From positions 1 to 17,535 of the forward strand of contig JAQTOL010000013.1 of NCBI GenBank assembly GCA_028748945.1: a DNA stretch of 17,535 nucleotides. Reading direction: 5' to 3'. The notes beneath the pieces were generated by a model. The model saw only the letters and a program-made list of their open reading frames with translations. It was not told the DNA's origin and ran no database searches. Below are positions 6,314 to 13,430 of the stretch, piece by piece. Each line of letters opens with the position of its first letter. The first letter of the stretch is position 1. This DNA is from Paludibacter sp. GTDB lineage: Bacteria; Bacteroidota; Bacteroidia; Bacteroidales; Paludibacteraceae. Made by a program: the position numbers and the translations under genes.

Positions 6314-8281
6314 ATGACAACCTTTAAAAACTATTTTAAAAACGTGAAACTTTTAAAATGGCCGGCACTTGCAATTAGCTTGCTCGCCTTATTTGCGATG
6401 GATATGGCTTTCACCGGAAAACAAACCGTTGTAGATGGTTCATATAGAAATGATTCGCTATTTACTGCTGCACCAGCACCTGCAACTTCGGTTGCTGTGA
6501 TTGCATCAGATAATGTGAATTTGACAAACCCTGTTTCGGTGACATCAACATCTCTGACTTTTATTCAAATAAAAGATATGGTCAGAAAATCCATCAATTT
6601 GGTTGGTGGTATTTCCAAATTTGTTCACAATGGAGATTCTGTAATTATAAAACCAAATATAGTGGGTGCCAAGCTAACTGGAGATGGTGAAAATACAGAT
6701 ATACGGGTGGTAAAAGCTATTATTAAACTTATTTACGAACAATATGGAAATGGTTGTACTATCTTTATTGGAGAGGGTTCTGCCCGTAGTACGGCTCAAA
6801 TGGGTGGAGTACTTTGGAAGGCAGCTGGATATCAGGATTTATCTACAGATACTGATTTAACAGGAATAAATTTTCAACTGCTCGATTTAAATGATGAAGC
6901 TGCCGGAGGGGTTAATCTGATTTATAAAAAAACAACAAATAGTCTTGCTATTGATCAGGGTGGAAGTTACTGGATTCATAAATATTTGGTCTCACCAAAT
7001 GTAAAATATATTGATGTTCCTGTGTTGAAAATGCATGAACCGGGAATGACAAATTGTTTAAAAAACCAAATCGGAATTGCAGCTGGCTATAGATATGGTT
7101 TTAATAAAATGGCCGGTGGGGCAGGAGGTTATAAACTCATTCATCATGGTCATTTTACTGCAGCTTATAACTGGAAGTCATGGCAGGATGAGGAATTAAC
7201 CGATTTATCCAGTTGTATTGATCGTTTTGATTTATGTGTTGTAGATGCATTGTTATGTTTGGAAAGTCAAAAAACGACCATGTCCGGAGGCTCAAATCAG
7301 GTAAGACTAAATACCATTATTGCCGGACCGGACCCTGTTGCCGTAGATCATGTTTGTGCCAGAATAATTGGTTCAAACCCGGATGATATAGCTTTTCTAA
7401 CAATGGCAACAAAAATAGGTTTAGGTACAAACGACCCGGATAGTATCACTATTTTAGGAGAGAATATTAAAACTAAATACACGCATCGTTTTGATCGTGG
7501 AAGTACTGTTCATGCCACTTATGGCCAGGGTAACCGTGTTTGGTTAATTTCTCCTGCCTTTCCTTATACAACAATGGCTAATCAATATATAGCAAATGAA
7601 GCTAAATTGGCACCGTCGAAAGGAGATCCCGGATGGTCCGCCCCAATTTATTTCTTCGATGATAGAATTGATTTAGCAAGTTTTCTTAAGCCTGCAAGTA
7701 GTGTTGTTACATATTGTTATACAAATGTATACTCGCCAAAAGCTACATCGGGATCAGAACTCTGGCTAAATTCAGAAGAGCAGATGATTGTTTATTTAAA
7801 CGGTGTTCAGGTGTATAATTACAACGGTGTAGCCAGACCAAACGGAAATTTAGTAACTGACAAACCACTTATTAATTTATTGAAAGGAGAAAATACATTA
7901 CTTGTAAAAGTGCTTCAGACAACCGGTTGCTATGATTTTGCTTTAAATATATGCGAATCCGGTACAATGGGTAACAGAGTAGATGGATTAAAATTTTATA
8001 TAAAGAATTACAATGTTCCTGCTCCTTTGCTCTCTACAACAACTCTAATCAAAAATATTTCTTTTCATACTGATAAGCTTCGCATTTTGCAAACAACAAC
8101 CCAATTAACTGTTGAGAATGAAGATGTAACAGAAATTACTCTATACAATATGAATGGAGTTATACTAGCCGGAACTAAAGAAAAAAGTATAAATATCAGC
8201 AATTTGAAATCAGGTATTTATATAATATCGGCTAAGTTAAATAATAGTTCTGTTTTAAGTAAGAAGTTTTTAAAACAATAA
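6314..8281 (+). CDS. Secreted DUF362 domain protein with type IX sorting domain
   Basis: A 655-residue protein counted from ATG 6314; the open frame extends to TTG 6275, but that lies almost on the predicted transcription start. Order of parts: a basic N-terminus and hydrophobic export segment (about 14-35); a DUF362 domain (about 85-400) with KPNIVG near 112, GEGSAR near 152, HEPGMTNCLKNQIGI near 240 and GPDPVAVD near 337; a beta-rich, jelly-roll-like segment (about 460-560); and a C-terminal type A sorting domain (about 590-655: ITLYNMNG, ISNLKSGIYII, KKFLKQ). It is predicted to reach the periplasm by Sec, cross the outer membrane by T9SS and be released or anchored at the surface. DUF362 has no firm function; it is often an iron-sulphur-associated domain, and no ferredoxin cluster motif is evident here. 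Confidence 0.88.
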   Translation: MTTFKNYFKNVKLLKWPALAISLLALFAMDMAFTGKQTVVDGSYRNDSLFTAAPAPATSVAVIASDNVNLTNPVSVTSTSLTFIQIKDMVRKSINLVGGISKFVHNGDSVIIKPNIVGAKLTGDGENTDIRVVKAIIKLIYEQYGNGCTIFIGEGSARSTAQMGGVLWKAAGYQDLSTDTDLTGINFQLLDLNDEAAGGVNLIYKKTTNSLAIDQGGSYWIHKYLVSPNVKYIDVPVLKMHEPGMTNCLKNQIGIAAGYRYGFNKMAGGAGGYKLIHHGHFTAAYNWKSWQDEELTDLSSCIDRFDLCVVDALLCLESQKTTMSGGSNQVRLNTIIAGPDPVAVDHVCARIIGSNPDDIAFLTMATKIGLGTNDPDSITILGENIKTKYTHRFDRGSTVHATYGQGNRVWLISPAFPYTTMANQYIANEAKLAPSKGDPGWSAPIYFFDDRIDLASFLKPASSVVTYCYTNVYSPKATSGSELWLNSEEQMIVYLNGVQVYNYNGVARPNGNLVTDKPLINLLKGENTLLVKVLQTTGCYDFALNICESGTMGNRVDGLKFYIKNYNVPAPLLSTTTLIKNISFHTDKLRILQTTTQLTVENEDVTEITLYNMNGVILAGTKEKSINISNLKSGIYIISAKLNNSSVLSKKFLKQ

Positions 8282-8282
8282 G

Positions 8283-8312
8283 CTCAGAGTTTTATATTTT
8301 TAAAATCTTGAG
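8283..8312 (+). terminator. Weak hairpin after the DUF362 gene
   Basis: Two 12-nt arms (8283-8294 and 8301-8312) pair with one mismatch and two G-U pairs around a 6-nt loop. It sits directly behind the TAA but lacks a proper T-run, so termination is only possible, not shown. Confidence 0.25.
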
Positions 8313-8497
8313 ATAACAGAATTTTATTCTTTAGTCGGAAAAATAACAAACGGGCAGAAGAAATATATTTTTATTTTCTTGATAATGTTTCTCATTGCAT
8401 TTTAATAAATTGTATTTGATTAGCCCTGAATTTGCAGTATAGCATTTCATATCAGATAAAAAACATCCCAATATTTAAAAAGACTTAGTTCGTTGAA

Positions 8498-9418
8498 ATG
8501 GATTATTTACAGTTGCTTATATCAAGATTCTTTCATACATACACCTATAATATATTAATTGATTCATGGAAACTTTTTACGGGTTTATGGATTTATTTAC
8601 TGATTGGGATTTTTTTTACGGCTCTTTTTCAGGCTTTTCTGGATAAACAGAAATTAAGCGATTGGGTGAAACGGAACGCCCATATTTCAATATTTGGTGC
8701 AGCTGCTTTTGGTGTTATTTCTCCTCTTGGAACTTATATTTGCTTGCCAATGGCAGGAAGTTTATTTAGAAAAGGCACTCCACTTGCCCCTTTAATGGCT
8801 TTTTTAGTAGCATCGCCTATTTTAAATCCAACTATCTTTATGTTAACAGTTGGAGCGTTTAGTTATGAAATGGCATTTGTTCGGTTATTTACAGGCATTT
8901 TGCTTGGAGTTATCGGAGGTTATTTATTTATGTATTTAGATAATCATGTAGGTAAAATATCCATAGAGGAACCACCAATAATGGATAAGAAAATGAATGA
9001 AGTTAATAGAACATTGTTACAGCAATTTTTAAAAGAATTTAGGGGTTCTACCTTATACATGCTAAAGTATTTTTCGATAGCTATTGTAATTGCTGCAGCA
9101 ATTAAAAATTTAATTACCAGTGATCAGGTTGACTGGATGTTAGGAAATGGTTCGTTTCTATCGGTAGTGTTTGCTGCCGGAGCAGGTATTCCACTTTATT
9201 CTTGTGGTGGTGCAGCCATTCCGGTACTTTATCAACTCTCTGAATTAGGTATGACCAAAGGCGCTGTACTAGCATTTTTTATTTCAGGTCCCTCAACAAG
9301 AATTTCGAATTTAGTAATCTTGAAATCTGTATTTAATTTTCGGATTCTTTCTATATACTTAAGTTTAGTCCTTTTGGGTGCTGTTTTATTCGGTTTTATA
9401 TACAATTTGATTCCCTGA
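8498..9418 (+). CDS. Permease of the ArsP/YraQ (DUF318) family
   Basis: A 306-residue inner-membrane protein with about eight hydrophobic segments in two homologous halves, the layout of the ArsP/YraQ permease family. The first half has GVISPLGTYICLPMAGSLF followed by a GTPLAPLMAFLVASP-type loop and NPTIF; the second has AGIPLYSCGGAAIPVL and FFISGPSTRISNL. The family's usual Cys-Ser-Cys near the first loop is reduced to one Cys (YIC), while the second half keeps one Cys (YSCGG). Some relatives export organoarsenicals; for most, including this branch, the substrate is unknown. Start ATG 8498 follows a 216-nt gap with no convincing promoter; a TGAATTTG at 8427-8434 is a near match to a -7 element without a -33. 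No ars genes are nearby. Confidence 0.85.
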   Translation: MDYLQLLISRFFHTYTYNILIDSWKLFTGLWIYLLIGIFFTALFQAFLDKQKLSDWVKRNAHISIFGAAAFGVISPLGTYICLPMAGSLFRKGTPLAPLMAFLVASPILNPTIFMLTVGAFSYEMAFVRLFTGILLGVIGGYLFMYLDNHVGKISIEEPPIMDKKMNEVNRTLLQQFLKEFRGSTLYMLKYFSIAIVIAAAIKNLITSDQVDWMLGNGSFLSVVFAAGAGIPLYSCGGAAIPVLYQLSELGMTKGAVLAFFISGPSTRISNLVILKSVFNFRILSIYLSLVLLGAVLFGFIYNLIP

Positions 9419-9478
9419 GTCTTTTATTACTAATCTTTTTTATACAGTAATTTATCTTTTTTCGTAGTAAATAAAATA

Positions 9479-10462
9479 ATGAAAAAACTATCCCTTTTAC
9501 TCTTTATTTTAGCCATAGGTATCCCATATACGCTTGCCAAAGATAACCAGGTTGTTTGGAATATTGACAACCTTAGTTCGATTGGCGGTTATGGAGTACT
9601 GATTTTTGGAAATCCTAAAATAATAACAACTGACAATGGCAATGCATTGGAATTTAATGGAAATGCAATAACAGCACCTGGAACAAATGCCGGCGATAGA
9701 ATACAGATAACCGGGAATCCATTAGGTACAACTAATTCGGAATTTACAATTGAAATGATTTTTAAACCTTATGCGACCACCACTGATTTTGCTCCCCGTG
9801 TTTTTCATATTTGTCGTCCGGATAGTATGAGTGGACCCAGAGTTATGACTATGGAGATTCGATCGACAAGTTCGTGGACTACCGATTTTTATATTAAAAG
9901 CGTTACCGGTTCCGGTAAGATGGGTACTAAGTCATATCCTACCGATCAATGGATGCATATGGCAATGACTTATAAGAATGGTGTGATGAACGGCTATGTA
10001 AACGGGATGTTGGATGCGACTCAAACTGGATCAACATATACAGGTTTACCTGCAACTGCTGAGGTCTCTTTAGGCGGACGTATGAATAATATGAATTATT
10101 TTAAGGGTTCAATTCGAAAATTAATTTTTACGCCAATTGCCCTTGATCCATCTCAATTTACGCTGGATGGAACTACAGGGGTTAATGATGTTGCAAATGA
10201 AGACTATAAGCTTTTTCAAAATTATCCTAATCCTGTTTGCAATGATACAGAGATTTCTTTTACACTTGCGTGTTCAGAACAAGTCAGTATCAAAGTTTTT
10301 AATAATATGGGGCACGAAGTACAAACATTGGTGAACAGTTTTAAAAAAGAAGGAAAACACAAAGTGTGCATTGGAAAAAGCAATCTTTCAGCAGGAATGT
10401 ATTTCTATACTATGTCTACTGCTTCTGGTTATTTTGAATCGAAAAAAATGATCATATTATAA
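9479..10462 (+). CDS. Secreted LamG/concanavalin-like protein with type IX sorting domain
   Basis: A 327-residue exported protein. A classic signal peptide (MKKLSLLLFILAIGIPYTLA, cut near residue 20) is followed by a LamG/concanavalin A-like beta-sandwich (about 25-220): FTIEMIFKPYAT is the typical LamG edge strand, and MHMAMTYKNGVMNGYVNG and the SIRKLIFTPIAL strand follow. It ends with a type A T9SS sorting domain (about 245-327: FQNYPNPVCNDTEISFTL, then LSAGMYFYTM and KKMIIL). It probably binds glycans or other ligands at the cell surface or outside. No hydrolase catalytic motif is visible. It is 60 nt behind the permease gene and 81 nt ahead of rhaT, but no regulatory link is proven. Confidence 0.88.
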   Translation: MKKLSLLLFILAIGIPYTLAKDNQVVWNIDNLSSIGGYGVLIFGNPKIITTDNGNALEFNGNAITAPGTNAGDRIQITGNPLGTTNSEFTIEMIFKPYATTTDFAPRVFHICRPDSMSGPRVMTMEIRSTSSWTTDFYIKSVTGSGKMGTKSYPTDQWMHMAMTYKNGVMNGYVNGMLDATQTGSTYTGLPATAEVSLGGRMNNMNYFKGSIRKLIFTPIALDPSQFTLDGTTGVNDVANEDYKLFQNYPNPVCNDTEISFTLACSEQVSIKVFNNMGHEVQTLVNSFKKEGKHKVCIGKSNLSAGMYFYTMSTASGYFESKKMIIL

Positions 10463-10470
10463 TAGACTTC

Positions 10471-10532
10471 TTACAATTTATAATTATAAATAATGAGTGT
10501 AACATCTTTTATAATATGTGGTTAGCTTAACC
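10471..10532 (+). promoter_or_regulatory. Two palindromes upstream of rhaT
   Basis: A perfect 16-bp palindrome, ATTTATAATTATAAAT (10476-10491), is flanked by TTACA (10471-10475) and TGTAA (10498-10502), giving a larger imperfect inverted repeat. A second, GGTTA-GCT-TAACC (10520-10532), ends 11 nt before the rhaT ATG. Either could be an operator or a weak 3' hairpin for the LamG gene; AT richness makes chance possible. Confidence 0.35.
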
Positions 10533-10543
10533 TGATTAATGAC

Positions 10544-11602
10544 ATGATAAATTCTAATCCTTTACTTGGGACATTTTTTCACGCGGTTGGTGGTGCTTCG
10601 GCTTCAACCTGTTATTTGCCCAGTCAGAAAACCAAACAATGGTCGTGGGGAACATTCTGGTTGGTTCAGTCGGCTTTTGCCTGGCTGATTATGCCATTGG
10701 TGGTGGGATATTTCACCGTACCTGATTTTTTCGATATTCTGAAAAATGCTCCTTCCAAAGCATTCTGGGCTGCTTTTTTGCTGGGGGGTGTGTATGGATT
10801 TGGTGGAATGTCATTCGGATTTGCCATTCAGAACATCGGCTATTCACTAACGTATTCCATCAGTATCGGACTTTCAGCAATACTTGGAACCATGACGCCT
10901 TTGATCCTTCGTGGTCAGGTAATTGAATATTTCAATCGTCCCGGAAGCACGATTGTTCTTATTGGAATGATCGTGGCAGTTGCCGGAATCATATTTATTG
11001 GTTTGGCCGGTTTTAAAAAAGAAAAGGATTTGGGCGAATTGAAAAACTCCGTTCATTTCAAAATGAAAATAGGTTTGACATTGGCAATTATTGCAGGATT
11101 CCTTTCAGCAGTTTTTAATATTTCTCTCGAAGCCGGACAACCGATTTCGGATATTGCAGCACAACACGGTGCCGGTGAATTTGAAGGAAATGCAAAACTG
11201 ATTGTTTCTACTGCCGGATGTTTTGTGGTAAATCTGATATGGTTTCTGATTGCCGGAATAAAAGACAAATCGCTGAATGAATTCACTAAAGCAAGCGGCA
11301 TTCCATTTAGTCAGCGGTTTAAAAATACCTTGTGGTCGGCATTGGCAGGAACTCTTTGGTGTGGACAATTCTTCTTTTATGGATTGGGACATGTTCGGAT
11401 GGGTAATTTCCAGTTTATCAGCTGGGTCTTGCATATGACGATGTTAATATTCTTTAGTTACGGAGTCGGGCTATTAATGAAAGAGTGGAAACAGGTTTCG
11501 AAACGAACCTACATCATTTTGATATTTGCCCTGGTACTTTTATTCGCTTCATCCGTCATTATATCTTACGGCAGTTATTACGGGGAACAAATGATGCATT
11601 AA
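10544..11602 (+). CDS. rhaT: L-rhamnose/proton symporter RhaT family
   Basis: A 352-residue inner-membrane transporter close in length to E. coli RhaT (344), with about ten hydrophobic segments of the drug/metabolite-transporter fold. The N-terminus aligns well by eye: FFHAVGGASASTCYLP, then KQWSWGTFW, matching the FWHLIGAASAACFYAP and KKWSWETMW regions of RhaT; the TM3-TM4 region (GGMSFGFAIQNIGYSLTYSI) also fits. It imports L-rhamnose, or a related 6-deoxysugar, with protons. Together with RhaM at 5833 it supports rhamnose-type substrates for the locus, though catabolic rha genes are not visible. It is followed by a repeat array and then the corrinoid cassette. ATG 10544 is the first sensible start. 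Confidence 0.9.
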   Translation: MINSNPLLGTFFHAVGGASASTCYLPSQKTKQWSWGTFWLVQSAFAWLIMPLVVGYFTVPDFFDILKNAPSKAFWAAFLLGGVYGFGGMSFGFAIQNIGYSLTYSISIGLSAILGTMTPLILRGQVIEYFNRPGSTIVLIGMIVAVAGIIFIGLAGFKKEKDLGELKNSVHFKMKIGLTLAIIAGFLSAVFNISLEAGQPISDIAAQHGAGEFEGNAKLIVSTAGCFVVNLIWFLIAGIKDKSLNEFTKASGIPFSQRFKNTLWSALAGTLWCGQFFFYGLGHVRMGNFQFISWVLHMTMLIFFSYGVGLLMKEWKQVSKRTYIILIFALVLLFASSVIISYGSYYGEQMMH

Positions 11603-11603
11603 A

Positions 11604-11751
11604 GATATTCACTTCGTTGATATTACTCCCTTCGGTCACTGATATGATAAATCGGTTTGATGATTTAATATCAGTGAAACTAATATCACAAAGTCATATC
11701 ATGAAATCATATCACGAAGTCATATCATAAAATCATATCATAAAATAATAA
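11604..11751. repeat. Intergenic array: GATAT/CTTCG units plus five 13-bp tandem repeats
   Basis: Units at 11604-11618 and 11619-11640 (GATATTCACTTCGTT and a 22-nt relative containing CTCCCTTCGGTC) resemble those at 2861-2940. TCACTGATAT (11637-11646) is inverted at 11669-11678. Then follow five contiguous 13-nt units from 11687 to 11751, consensus CAYRAARTCATAT, the last diverged, ending 3 nt before the corrinoid-protein ATG. These 13-mers read in reverse complement (ATATGACTTCGTG) resemble the forward unit. I find no cobalamin riboswitch (no B12-box-like segment) and no clear promoter. Confidence 0.75.
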
Positions 11752-11754
11752 AAT

Positions 11755-12426
11755 ATGAATCAGGAATTATTAGAGAAACTATCCGAATGTGTTGAATTCG
11801 GCAAAATCAATCTGGCATCGCCTTACCCTCCTCAAATGAAAGGACTTCCGGGAGCAGATGAAATTACGAAGGAGGCATTGGAAGCAGGAGTTACACCAAC
11901 TGAGATTTTGAACGATGCCTTAATTACTGCCATGAACAAAGTGGGTCAGAAATTCAGTGAAAACAAAATATTTGTTCCTCAAATGTTATTGTCAGCCAAA
12001 GCCATGAGTGCTTCGATGATGCATCTAAAACCTTTCTTTGCCAATGGTTCGGTCAAACGTAAAGGAACTTTTATTCTTGGAACGGTTTACGGTGATTTGC
12101 ACGATATTGGCAAAAATCTATTCGGAATGATGGTGGAAGGCGCCGGCTGGGAAGTCATTGATTTGGGTATTGATGTGAAAATTGAAAAATTTGTGGAAGC
12201 GGTGCTGCAAAACCCGCATGCAGTTGTAGGGATTTCAGCTTTGTTGACAACGACCATGGTTCATATGAAACCGGTCATCGATGCCATTCGTATTGCTGTT
12301 CCGGAAACTAAAATCATTGTTGGCGGAGCCCCACTTTCTGCAGAATTTGCATCATCGATCGGAGCTGATGGATACGGTAAGAATCCACAGGAAGGCATTA
12401 TGTGGTTGGATAAAATTTCAGCTTAA
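11755..12426 (+). CDS. Corrinoid-binding methyltransferase protein (MtaC/MtbC-like)
   Basis: A 223-residue cobalamin-binding methyl carrier with the normal two-domain layout: an N-terminal helical cap (about 1-90, with MLLSAKAMSASM) and a C-terminal Rossmann B12 domain (about 100-223). The lower axial ligand motif DxHxxG is YGDLHDIGKNL with His116; the matching Ser161 (GISALL) and Gly190-Gly191 (IIVGGAP) complete the base-off signature shared with MetH. It shuttles a methyl group between a substrate-specific methyltransferase and an acceptor enzyme. Its stop overlaps the next start by one base (TAATG), so translation is probably coupled to the zinc methyltransferase. The methyl source is unknown; no MtaB- or MttB-type gene is in the window, so URO-D family proteins are the candidates. 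Confidence 0.95.
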   Translation: MNQELLEKLSECVEFGKINLASPYPPQMKGLPGADEITKEALEAGVTPTEILNDALITAMNKVGQKFSENKIFVPQMLLSAKAMSASMMHLKPFFANGSVKRKGTFILGTVYGDLHDIGKNLFGMMVEGAGWEVIDLGIDVKIEKFVEAVLQNPHAVVGISALLTTTMVHMKPVIDAIRIAVPETKIIVGGAPLSAEFASSIGADGYGKNPQEGIMWLDKISA

Positions 12427-13430
12427 TGAAACTTTTTTTTGATCAAATTCTACAAAGCTCAAAGGTTCTTCCTTTACCTATAATGACACATCCGGGCATC
12501 GAAGCTCTTGGTAAAAGTGTGCGTGATGCCGTAACAGATGGAATGACACAGTATCAGGCAATAAAATATCTATCTGATAATTTTGATACAATTGCTTGTA
12601 CAACTATTATGGATTTGACGGTAGAAGCGGAAGCTTTCGGAGCAAAAATTAATTTCCCGGAACATGAAGTCCCTTCTGTATCCGAACGATTAGTTGTTGA
12701 TTTAGAGTCAGTAGAATTACTTGAAGTTCCTTCATTAGAAAAAGGCCGGATACCACAATTTCTGTTAGCAAACAAACTTTCTGCAGAAAATATAAAAAAT
12801 AAACCTGTTTTTTCAGGATGTATAGGTCCGTTTTCTTTAGCCGGCCGATTGTACGATATGTCCGAAATAATGGTGGCCATTTACATTGAACCTGAGATAG
12901 TACTTCAACTTCTATCGAAATGTACAGAATTTTTAGTGAATTATTGTAAAGCACTAAAAGCAACCGGGACTGCTGGAGTAATTATTGCCGAACCGGCTGC
13001 AGGACTTCTGTCTGATGATGATTGTCTGGAATATTCTTCAAATTTTGTAAAACAAATAGTTGATTCAGTGCAGGATGAAACATTTACAATAATTCTGCAT
13101 AATTGTGGAAATACCGGACATTGTACCAATGCTATGATAGCAAGTGGTGCTAAGGCATTACATTTTGGTAATGCCATTAATATGGAAGATGTTTTGAAAC
13201 AATGTCCAAAGGATAAAGTCGTGATGGGAAATCTGAATCCGGTTGGAGTTTTTAAGCAGGGAACAAGAGAATCCGTCCGAAAAGCAACCCGTAAATTGTT
13301 GGAGGAAACAGCTGGTTATCCTAATTTCGTTATTTCCAGTGGGTGTGATTTACCTCCTTTTGTGCCCGAAGAAAATATAAATACATTTTTAGAAACAGTT
13401 GAAGAGTTTAATTCCAAACAGTATACTTAA
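12426..13430 (+). CDS. MtaA/MtbA-type zinc methyltransferase (URO-D family)
   Basis: A 334-residue TIM-barrel protein of the URO-D superfamily with a complete MtaA/MtbA-like zinc site: His225 and Cys227 in LHNCGNTGH, and Cys307 in SSGCDLPP. In methanogens these enzymes move methyl groups from methyl-corrinoid to coenzyme M; in bacteria, relatives with the same site demethylate or methylate other compounds, with zinc activating a thiolate or polarising the substrate. The 1-nt overlaps with the corrinoid protein upstream and the activation protein downstream make the corrinoid protein its likely partner. Acceptor is unknown: homocysteine, another thiol, or the reverse reaction from a methylated substrate are all possible. 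Cytoplasmic, no signal peptide. A second URO-D protein (4772) has His in place of the last Cys. Confidence 0.92.
   Translation: MKLFFDQILQSSKVLPLPIMTHPGIEALGKSVRDAVTDGMTQYQAIKYLSDNFDTIACTTIMDLTVEAEAFGAKINFPEHEVPSVSERLVVDLESVELLEVPSLEKGRIPQFLLANKLSAENIKNKPVFSGCIGPFSLAGRLYDMSEIMVAIYIEPEIVLQLLSKCTEFLVNYCKALKATGTAGVIIAEPAAGLLSDDDCLEYSSNFVKQIVDSVQDETFTIILHNCGNTGHCTNAMIASGAKALHFGNAINMEDVLKQCPKDKVVMGNLNPVGVFKQGTRESVRKATRKLLEETAGYPNFVISSGCDLPPFVPEENINTFLETVEEFNSKQYT

Noticed and set aside
11687..11751. CRISPR array
   Set aside because: The 13-nt units are contiguous with no unique spacers, and no cas genes are present.
11603..11754. Cobalamin riboswitch before the corrinoid cassette
   Set aside because: No B12-box-like conserved sequence or suitable fold was found; the gap is filled by short repeats.
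11755..13430. Methanol or methylamine methyltransferase operon (mtaABC/mtbABC)
   Set aside because: There is no MtaB and no pyrrolysine-type methylamine methyltransferase in the window, and a bacterial sugar context argues against it.
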